Positions 30,830 through 40,600 of a stretch of DNA of 64,000 nt are shown in pieces. The position numbers and the translations under genes were made by a program. Under the pieces are notes generated by a model that was not told the DNA's origin, ran no database searches, and was given only the letters and a program-made list of their open reading frames with translations. Source of the stretch: Undaria pinnatifida. Taxonomy: Eukaryota > Sar > Phaeophyceae > Laminariales > Alariaceae. The stretch is from positions 7,316,381 through 7,380,380 of the forward strand of contig JABAKD010000011.1 in the NCBI GenBank assembly GCA_012845835.1. Reading direction: 5' to 3'. How positions within the stretch are numbered: the first letter of the stretch is position 1; the number at the start of each line of letters is the position of its first letter.

Positions 30830-31425
30830 CTACCTACGAAGGAAGATGTGCGTAGGGTAGATCTGTCAACCTTGACTAGGACTACACCTGCGCACCAAGG
30901 GCAGATCTACCTACACAAGGTAGATCTAATCAGGGTAGGTGTGCCTACCTAAGGTTGACATACGAACATAGGGTAGATTATGCCTACCCAGGGTAGATAC
31001 AGGGCATGACAGATCTACTTACCTAGCGTAAACGTCCCTGCGTATCGCAGACCTTCCTGCGTAGGGTAGGTCTGTCTACCTAGACTATTGTAGGACTAGA
31101 TATATGTAGGGCAGAGATATTAACGTCGGGTAGAGATACTAACGTAGGGCAGACGTACCTACCCAGGTAGATCTAGGGCAGATCTATCCACCCAGGGTAG
31201 ATTTAGGGTCGATCCACCTACCCAGGGTAGATTGCTTACCTATGATATCTTAAGACCTACCTACGTAGAGTAGATCTGTGTACCTAGACTAGGACTAGAT
31301 CAGCCTACCTAGGGTAGACATACTACTCCTAGGGCAGATCTACCTACCCAATGCAGATCTAGGGCAGATCTACTTACTTCGAGCAGATCTACCTATATAC
31401 GTAGGGTAGACCTGTCAACCTACAG
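30830..31425. repeat. Palindromic minisatellite of GTAGATCTAC-type units
   Basis: About 600 bases of degenerate GGGTAGATCTACCTACCTAG/CCTACCCAGGGTAGATCTAG modules. AGATCT and GGGTAGATCTACCC are self-complementary, so every unit can form a small hairpin. Direction therefore cannot be assigned. Confidence 0.88.
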
Positions 31426-32700
31426 GCGTCACCACGCGCCGTGTGGGAGGGATATAAAAAAAATGGTTCCGAGGGTTTCCTCATCTCCGCATAAGAAGTG
31501 GGCCCGGCTAACGCTCCCCCTTTGGTCATGGGCAAAGGTCCTACCACCACCTTCAAAACCACTCGGTCTTGCCGTCACCAACAACACCCGCCACAGCCAC
31601 GATCATCACCACCAACCGAAATGCCACCACCCCACCCACCCCATTCCACTCCACCACCCCACCACCCTTCACAAAAAACACAAAAAAAAACACACGAAAG
31701 AAAAAAACCACAAAATAAAAAAAACAAAGTAAAAACACAGGAAAAAGGAACTAGGAAAAAGGACGAGAGAACAAGGACAAGGACAAGGACAAACTTATAA
31801 GGTGCGAGTCTGTTTTTGCAGACGCGGGAGGGAAAACGAACCGTTTATTCACCCCCCCCCGGGCTACTCGGGCAAAAACGCTTCCAAATCGTACAAATAC
31901 GTAGAACTAATCTATGGTACCTTCCTGCCTGCCTGCTTGCCTGCAGCCGACCGCGACCGCTTCGAAAGAGGCGGAGGAGTGGGGGGGGGGGGGGGGGGAG
32001 GGAGGAGAAGGGAACGCGAAAAGTATTTTACATTTTTCATGACGAACCATTCAAAAATAAAAAACCGAAAATATTTTTTTTCACCGGGGACCGATCAAAA
32101 AATAAAAACCGACCGAGCTATTTTTAGATCAGCCGTCAAACCAACCAACCAACCAACACAACAGGCGAATCCTGCCCATGCCGGCAGGAAGATTCAACCC
32201 AAGCCGCTCCAAGCTTTTCAACAAAGCTGTATTAGACCAGCCTATCATACCAACTAACTTAGATCAGCAAACCAACCAACCTAACCAAGATCAGCCAACC
32301 AACTATATGGTCGAACCACCCCCCTGTTATCGAGGGGGAATCCGACCCAAGCCATTCCAAGCGCTTCAAACGAGCTATTGTTACATCAGCCAACGGCCAA
32401 CCAACCAACCTACCAATACTTCCACCGACATTTCTATCAACCAATCAACCAATCAACCAATCAATGCATCCATCGATCCACCAATTAGCTATTATTTCGC
32501 TTGCATATTTTTAGTTCGGAGATTATTTTCCCGAGCGCACTAAGAAGTAATTCTCCAATTACAGTGCCGGAGTTGAATAAAATTCAGCCCATTATGGTCA
32601 AGGGAGCAGAAAAATTTGCCCCCCCCTTGAACACCGCCACCCCACAACGAACACCATGTTAAATAGATGACTGCCCGTGATAATCGGCCGGGTCAAGCTT
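31426..32700. other. Low-complexity intergenic stretch
   Basis: ACCACC and AAACAC runs at 31540-31800, a G run at 31980, and CCAACCAA/CAACCAATCAA runs at 32135-32160, 32270-32305 and 32395-32465 with a repeated block around AAGCCGCTCCAAGC/AAGCCATTCCAAGC (32200, 32350). No gene seen. Confidence 0.55.
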
Positions 32701-32749
32701 AACAGAGACCGCGACGAAAATAGGGATGTTCTAGAGCTCAGAAAAAAAA

Positions 32750-33300
32750 GAAGCACCTCACGAAAAGAAAACCTCCTCGTGAAGAGGAAGAACTTTTTGA
32801 CTAAAACGATAAACCTTCCAATAAAAAGAACAGATCTTTTCACGAGGACCTTCTCGAGAAAAGACGGACCATCCAATGAAAACAAGGATCATCTCATGAA
32901 AAGGAACATCTCGCGACGAAAAGGAACTTTACATGAAAAGATTGAACTTTTGACGAGAAAAAAATAACCTTCTCACAAAAAAGAAGGAACTCCTCGTGAA
33001 AGCAGCAACCGTTTCATAAACGAAAGGGCCAAAGATGCACCGCCCTCGTGCAAGAGGGACCTTCTCACGAATAAAAGAACGATATTCTCACGAAAATAGT
33101 AAAGCTTCATCTCACGAAAAAAAGGGACCTTCTCACGAAAAAAGGCCCCATCATGACAACGACGGCTCTCTCTTCTAAACAAAAGCAATGCCTCACTAAA
33201 AAAAGGGACCTTCTCATGAACTAAAAGAAGGGACCTTCTCATGAACAGAGGGATTTTCTACCGAAGCCAAGAACCTCTGAAGAGAACATTCTCATAAAAC
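32750..33300 (+). repeat. ~23-30-base minisatellite GGACCTTCTCACGAAAAAA
   Basis: Repeated GGACCTTCTCACGAAAAAAG / GGAACTTCTCATGAAAAGGA modules, 18 or more degenerate units. Purine-rich on the plus strand. Confidence 0.85.
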
Positions 33301-33489
33301 AACCCACCTTTTCGTATGTACGACTCACAATCACGAACCACCACCGACCGAAAACACATGCAGCCCGGCCAAAATTATACGTCGGCTCCCGCCTTTACCT
33401 GCACTTTCTCCCTTCGGGAAACGCACAATCTAGAGGGTAGAGGACGCCGCTACTGATACTGCTGCTGCCTCTGCACCGTCGGCATCGTC

Positions 33490-34475
33490 TCCGTGCCCCC
33501 ATCTCCACCTTCGGCACCGCCTCTTCTTCTCCTCGTACTGTTTCCCCCCTCCTCAGAGGTCACTCCTTCCGACGCAACGGTAAAAGAAAAAAACAAAAAC
33601 AAAGTGTTATCTGCGCAGATTGCGCGAGATGTCCAAACACGAGACTTGTTACCCGCCACAAGCAAAAGCATCTCTCTCGCTATTTTCCTCGCCGCCTCCG
33701 CAAAGCAAAAACGAAACAAAAACACAATCTGCGCCAGATTTCGTCCAAACACGGAACAGGTTACACGAAAAACAAAGCGTATGTCTTTGTCGCCGTTTGC
33801 CTCCCCGCCTTCACAGAGCAAAAACAAAACAGAAAATAACCTACGCGAAATCAGCGCAACATTTTTTCGAACGCTAGAACGGTTACACGAAAAACTGAGC
33901 ACCCCTCTGTCCTCCCCCTCGGCAAGCAGTGGCACGCCAAACGCCACGGGCCACAGGAATCACGCCACGCAAGAACGACTACACGCGAAGCAAAGCACAC
34001 CCCTCTCTCTCGCTCTTTTTCCGATTCCGGAAATTGAAAACCAAACGAACAAAAACCCTGCGCGAGATTTGCGCAAGAGATTGTTCGACCGCGAGAACTG
34101 TTACTCGGGAACCAAGCCAAATGTTCTTTTTCTCTTCTTGTCTCCAAGCCTCCTCAGGCAGTGCAACACGGTACACCACAGGCCACACACCACGCGAAAA
34201 CGGCTACACGCGAAGCAGAGCATATATATCCCTCGCTCTTTCCCTCAGCAAGCAGTAGCAGGCCACACAACACCCGAGAACACCATTTGCGCGAGACAAA
34301 CCAACTCTCTCTCTCTCTCGATCCTTCTCGGCCTCGGCAAGCAGTGGCGCGCCACACGCCAGGCGCCATATAGGCCACACACCACGCGAGAAAAGGTTAC
34401 ACGCGAAGAAAATAATCTCTCTCCCTCTCTCTCGCTTCGCCTCCACAAACAGTGAAACGCCACGCGCGACACGTC
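33490..34475 (+). repeat. ~110-base satellite carrying a 320-codon open frame
   Basis: Units share GGTTACACGAAAAACAAAGC or GGCTACACGCGAAGCAAAGC, then CTCTCTCTCGCT, a CAGCAAGCAGTGGCACGCC-like block and CACACCACGCGA. The plus frame 33493-34455 stays open and repeats RLHAKQSTPLSL-like text, but the minus strand also has long frames here. I read it as non-coding satellite; codon evidence cannot be tested by eye. Confidence 0.75.
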
Positions 34476-34487
34476 ACACGTCACACG

Positions 34488-34605
34488 TCATATGCCACAG
34501 GCTGCACGCCGCAGGTCACAGGCTACATGCCGCAGGCCACAGGCTACACGCCGCAGGCCACAGGCTAAACGCCGCAGGCCACAGGCTACACGCCGCAGGC
34601 CTAAA
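34488..34605 (+). repeat. ~21-base tandem repeat GCCACAGGCTACACGCCGCAG
   Basis: About five units, adjacent to the satellite on its left. The first units are more degenerate (CACGTCACACGTCACACGTC). Confidence 0.88.
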
Positions 34606-34609
34606 ACAC

Positions 34610-35195
34610 GAAGCTGGCGGCGACATCAAGAGCGACAAGGACAGACATCGAGAGCGCCCACTTTATCAGACAAACCTTACGACGGCCATTCTTCGCCATC
34701 CCCACCGTACCGCAAAATACGACCCTCGATACTACAGGCCATGCATCAACAACCCCCATCTATATACTCGTTATTGGACGAGCCTTCACAGCAATCATCC
34801 CCACCCCCCCCAACGCCGCAGAGATGACGCTCTCCACTTCAAGTCATCAATCGCCCGCCATCCCCATAGCACCGCAAAATATGGTGCTCGTTACCCACGG
34901 ACCATCCATTGACTCCCATCCGCACAATGCCGCGAAAACATGGCGCTCGTTAAATATGGAAATCCATCAATCCCCGTCCCCACAACGACCCTCGCCACCA
35001 AAGGCAACCAATTGACCTCCATATTCTGACAATACCGTGAAGAAACGACGCTCAATACTGTATAGGCCATCTTTCTTGACCACGTTTCTAGTCTTCCTCT
35101 CTCTCCCCCCCTCTAGGTGCCATCGACGATGCCTTCCCTCCTTTGCTACACACTCGCTCCTATGGCGGACATGCCTGCCGAGCCAAGATGCTAAC
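34610..35195. repeat. Loose ~85-100-base repeats with CCATCxxCCCCxCAxCGCCGC
   Basis: CATCCCCACCGTACCGCAAAATACG, CATAGCACCGCAAAATATGG and CACAATGCCGCGAAAACATGG type blocks recur near 34700, 34865 and 34920, each followed by a CGCTCxxTA segment. Degenerate; no gene seen. Confidence 0.45.
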
Positions 35196-35200
35196 AACAG

Positions 35201-35505
35201 GAGACCGCGGTTTGACGTTCTGACTGACCGCACCACCACACTTAACCTAGTATAATAAGGTCAAAAGAGACCTCGACGCGTCCCAACCAAGCAAAAATCT
35301 ACATATAAGACCGCGGTTTGACACTTTGACTGACCGCCCTACTACACTTAATACTAGTATAGTAAGTACGCAAGCGTCCTTGACGCGTCCCAACCAAGCA
35401 AGCATGCTATGAGACCGCGGTTTGACCTCTTGACTGAGCGCCCTACTACACTAAAAATAGTATAACAAGGGCAAGAGAGGTCTTGACGCGCCCCAAAATA
35501 TCGGT
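35201..35505 (+). repeat. ~105-base tandem repeat, three units
   Basis: GAGACCGCGGTTTGAC anchors at 35201, 35307 and 35411; each is followed by TGACTGACCGCCCTACTACA-like text and ACGCGTCCCAACCAAGCAA. Confidence 0.9.
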
Positions 35506-37445
35506 CTCCTATAAAAACAAAGTTTGTAGCCGAGAGGAAGGTACAACAAAACATAGGGCACATTTTATGTTCCGGCTTTTATCTACGGAGGGGTGCTAAA
35601 CACGATTCGCCGCTGCTGGTATCGAACCGCTCCCATGTTGTCCTCTCGAGTAAAACTCCTGCGTGTCAGCATGTTTGTGGGCGAGGGGGGGGGAGGGGGG
35701 GGGGTGCGTCACCATGAAGTTCATGTAAGTTAGCTTGGCCACAAAAGTTGCGGACAACCAGGTGCCAGGTATACAATAGAATACGCTAGTAAATACCAGG
35801 TAACGAATACCGAAGGTGTCAAGTGACCGTTAATAATGCTACCATGTTACTACCACAAGTTTTGGAAACACGTTGCAAACGCACGGTATCGCTTAAAAAA
35901 TAATATATATCATCTCGCTTTTCCGGAATAAATGACTTAGTCGTGCAGTCATCCTTTACAACAATTATGCACGTTTGGAGAACAAAACCCGGTGTAATTC
36001 CAGGTAACATATGAAATCAAGTTTATCCCGCACTTTTGGCCAACAACTCACGGTAGCACTTACCATAAACAGTTACAAACCAGCCATTTATATGAACAAT
36101 GGGTTGTTGTTTGATGCTTCCTCGGCAGCGTATGGAGGGGGGGGGGAGGGGGGGGTGACTCTTGTGGCTGGACGGGGTAGCGCCAGGAGAGCATGGAGAT
36201 TCAGTGTTCGTAGTTTTGGTTGTTGGATACATTGTTTACGCGTTTATTTTTCGCTGTCAGGATTTTCTGTTCTTTCAACACCTTTCTTCGTTGTTGATAC
36301 TAACGTTGCACAAGGTCGGATGTCAAACGAAATACTAACACGAAAGTAGACCACACTTTCCAGAAAAAAAAATCTGGTACACACAATTTCAAGTAAGACA
36401 ATCCCGCACAAGTTGTTTTGAACAAAATACGGCATATCCAGTAGGATAAGCCGATCACCGCACTTTTACGCAACAAAGCTAAGGCGCCATTTCGACTCGG
36501 GTCGTTCTTTTCAATATACCCCAGAAATCGTCATGCTCGTATCACACCACCGTCGCGCCGTCGTACTATCTTTTCACCTACAATACTTGCCCGGGTAGAA
36601 ATACGTCACTCGGCATTTTTCACGTACCTTCATACCAACAACCTCCAACAGCACACTTTGAGAATAACCTATCATTCTCAGCTTTCAAACAGTTTAACCC
36701 GTTTGAGACTTCAGAGAAAAACATTGGCGACAAAAAACGACGATTACGGCACCGGCCACTGCTGGTTAGCGATGATGCTATTGGTGTAGGAACGGCCATA
36801 TTGCAAATACCCCAACTGGACGGGTGCGGCATGATCCTACTCGTACTTCTGCGCGTTCGCGTCACTGGTCGACGCTTGAAGACATCGCGATGATGCTGTT
36901 TTGGTCGCTATACACGGGCCGCAGAAGGGTTATTGTTGAAAGCATTATTCCATCACAGGAAAATCTACCTCCCGTTTCGATTAGCTCATGGTGTACTTAA
37001 ACCTCGGTTGAGTAGTACCGTCAACCAGAAACATTTCAGCCAAACAGCGGTAACGTCACCCTTTTCGTAGCTCGCGTCAAAAGGGGGTACTCTTGACCCG
37101 TCCCCAACCCCTAAAATGATCCTAGTCTAACTCCAAGTGTTTTTCCGCATGTCGGGACTGACTGATTCTTACTACGATAGCCCCCCCGCAAACCATCGAT
37201 TTTCTTTAACGAACGTTTCATGGGCTGGTCGACACGAGGAATGGTGCTATGAAGAAAATATCTTCATGTATATCCTTGGTTGCGAAGAAGTATCGGACGA
37301 TGACATCGAGGTGCCAGAAGGCACCGTTTTTCAGGAGATGCGGCCGGGAGTTGGTTTCAAAACCGGCGATTTCGTTGAACAAAAGTTGGGGCGGGGCTAC
37401 CGTAGAACGACTCGACTAAGCTGCTAAAAGGGTCCATAAGCTTAC
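35506..37445. other. Intergenic or 3' end region of the G-alpha gene; no exon identified
   Basis: The final G-alpha exon should lie here, but no convincing C-terminal tail could be picked out by eye. A plus-strand frame at 37149-37427 (MSGLTDSYYDSPPANHRFSL...) has gene-like composition with acidic and aromatic residues but no recognisable family. G runs at 35685 and 36135. Confidence 0.4.
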
Positions 37446-37622
37446 CTTAATTCTGTCCTTGACGTCCGTAAACGCCGACTTCATCTCCAGCCTTACGCGG
37501 GAGGCGATGACGTGGATGTGGAGGTGCTTCCGTGGGTTGTGCCTGTGCACCACCTCCTGAAATCGTCTTTCTATCTCCTCGATCGCGAGGTGCACGTCAG
37601 AAGCGTCGCCACCACTGCTCGG
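37446..37622 (-). CDS. G-alpha exon: region of the G5 motif
   Basis: 177 bases, 59 codons; acceptor CGTGAACAG|CCG, donor ATTAAG|GTAAGC. It encodes [37 protein letters not shown] and [12 protein letters not shown]. It aligns with YxxAxxYIxxxF, IYTHxTCATDTxNVxxxFxxVxDxI, but TCAT is not conserved. Confidence 0.82.
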
Positions 37623-40600
37623 CTGTTCACGCGGTCACGGTCACGGTCAAGGACACGGGCGCGGCCGCGAGGCACGGTCACCGGGTGCGGACATAGACCC
37701 GGGCACGGGATGCGGACAAGGACACGGTCACCGACAAGCACACAGACACGGTCACGGACAAACACACGAGAGAGGTAAGGTTTATATCAAGGCTCCCATG
37801 GGGGAATAGCACGAAGGGCGCATGCAAATTATCACAGCAACAAAGAGCAAAAGGGATGGGCGCCTCTATCGACACGAAACGTCGCTAGCAGAAACATGTT
37901 TGTTGTCTCTAACGTATTCTTCTGCCCCGCTACACAGACATCTCGTGCTCAAAGTATACACTCAACAGCCTCCTTACAACCAGCACGATATTACAAAGCA
38001 CCTTTCGTCTACCATGGTGTCTCAAAACCAAAATCACCAAAAACATGTTATCATACACATCGATTCAACAGTGAAAAGTTGTTGCAACCGGCGTCCTTTT
38101 TCACCGTTCAACCTACCAATTCAATCCTATGCATCTCCTAATTTGATTTGTATGCAGTAGTGCAAAGTTGTTGCAACCGCTGTCGTCCTCTTTCACCAAT
38201 CGGCCTATCAACGCATCCAATGCGTCTTCTCACTGTCTTGCTTAAGGTTAAAATATTATTTTTTCTCCAAAAAACTAATTGAATACCCTTTTTTGTCTAG
38301 AGATATAAAGCATGTGGCGCACAGTGACAAGTAATTTCAACCGGTGTCCTCTTTCACTAGCAACTATTGCCGTCCTCTTTCACCAATCGGCCTATCAACT
38401 CAATCCCATGAGTTTTTTCACGTAAAGCGTGTAACGCACAGTGACAAGTCATTGCAACCGTTGTCCTCTGTTACTACTCAACCTATCAACTCGATCCAAC
38501 CATATCAACCATATCTTCCGAAATTGAAGCGGTGAAAACGTCCAATGCATTCGGTGTCCTCTTTCACTGTTCAGCCTATCAACTCGATCCAACCCATCTT
38601 CTCCTATTTCAAAGCGTGTTAAGTGACAATGTCGTTGCATCTGGACAAGCGTCCTATTTCAGTTCAGCCTATCAACTCAATCCAATCCATCTTCTACTAA
38701 TATAAAACGTATACATTGAAAAAGTCGTAGCATCCGATGTCCCGTTCCACTGTTCAGCCTATCAGCTCAATCCAATCCATTCTCTCCTGACTCCAAGCGT
38801 ATGCAGTGCTGTCGTTTCAACGGATGTCTTCTTTCGCTATTCAGCTTATCAGCTGGAAACAATCCATCTTCTCCTGACCTTCGGCGTATACGGTGAAATG
38901 CCGTTGCAACCGATGTCCTACTTCACGGTTCAGCCTATCATCTAATCTGGACACAATCCATTTTCCCCCAACTTGAAGCGTACCAGGTATACCGTCAAAT
39001 GGCCTTGCAACTAGCGTCCTCTTTCACTATTCAGCCCATCAATTCAATCTGTATTGTCCAAAAAGAAGGCGTATATCGTGAAATGTCGTTGCAACCGGCG
39101 TCTTCTTCCGCTGTTCAGCCTATCAACTCAATACAAAGCATCTTCTAAAAAAAACGAAATACATTAAAATGTCGTCGCAACCGGTGCTTTCTTCCACCAT
39201 CTGTTCAGCCCATAAACTCAATCCAATCCATTTTTTCCTCACTTAAACCTTATCAACTCCTTTACTGCTCAGCATATCAGCGTAGAAGATGGATGGATCG
39301 AGTTGATAGACTGAACAGTAGAAGAGGACACCGGTAGCAACGACATTTCACTGCGTACGCTCTGCGTGAGGAAAAATGTTTGGTTTGAGTTAACGGGCTG
39401 AGCAGTGAAAGAGGACATCCGTTGCAACGACATGTTCAATATAGAGCCGATGAGCATGCTAACCTGTTACTGGTTTTGGGGGGGATTGGGTTTGAGACGC
39501 TGCACTAATCATCAAGAGCATGATTGCTATTGTTACTATTCCGATCATCTCACCCTGTGACCGGCGAAGAAGCACGAGAAGGGTTTCCCCTCCCTCACAA
39601 TTTCCACTCCAACAGGTCCTTGTCCAGGAACATGAAGTTCATGACTCCAAGCAATCAAGCAACCAATTGTTATCATCAGGATTATAATGTTGATCATGAA
39701 TTTTCTCATCATGATTATTACGATTGTACCATTGTTAAGATCATCGGTATTGTTGCATTGTTTCGATCGCCTCACCCTGTAATCGGGGAAGCAGCGCGAA
39801 AGGGGTTTCCCCTCCCTTATCATCTGCTCGAACAGGTCCTTCTTGTTCAGGAACACGAAGATCGGAGTGTTCTGGAAAATGGGGTTCTGCACCACCTCGT
39901 CGAACAGCTGCAATCCCTCGTGCATTCTGATTGGCGAGAGGACGAGAAGAAAGACAAAGAGTTATGACAAGAACGGTCAAATGGTTGGCGGAAGGAAGAC
40001 CAAAAAGATAAAACAAACGTGCACCCAGTGTTTCAAGACAAAACAAAAGGGGTGGGAACGAACAGAAGCACAGACACCAAAACAAACTGAACAAAACAGC
40101 AAATACAAAGGAAAACACACACCGGGGGTTTCAAGACAAAGCAGGTGGAACCAATGAACAGGTGTTTCAAGAAGAAAAAAAAAGGAGGGAAAGTAAAAAA
40201 AGCAAACTAAAAGGAGGGGAAATAAATTAAACGCAAGAAAAAGAAACAAGAGGGAGAAGAAAAAACGAAAAAAAAAAAAAAAACAAAGCTTGTCTCGCCA
40301 AAGTGCGCTCTAAATTCCGGGCTATGTCGTATAATACGCGCACAATCCAAAAAAATAAAAATAAATAAAAAAAGGACTAAATCCCACCCCTCTGTCTTTT
40401 TGTTTTCATTCTGACCTGAGGGGGAGGGGTGACGTCGTTTGCTCTTTTGGTCGTGTACCCCTGAACAAGTAAATAAAAACGATAAACAACATCAGTGTAC
40501 TAGAAATAGTACGGCGCATGGTGCATACCCTAGCAAGGCGCAAGTAAAAAAAAAATAATTGTGGGACTTCAGAGGAAAAAAATGGCGGAAGCAAACGGCG

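Noticed and set aside
32178-32543. Frame with repeated Asn-Gln-Pro-Thr text
   Set aside because: Derived from CCAACCAA/CAATCAAC simple repeats.
33493-34455. 320-codon frame repeating RLHAKQSTPLSL-like text
   Set aside because: Follows the units of a satellite; comparable long frames exist on the other strand and no splice or start context is convincing.
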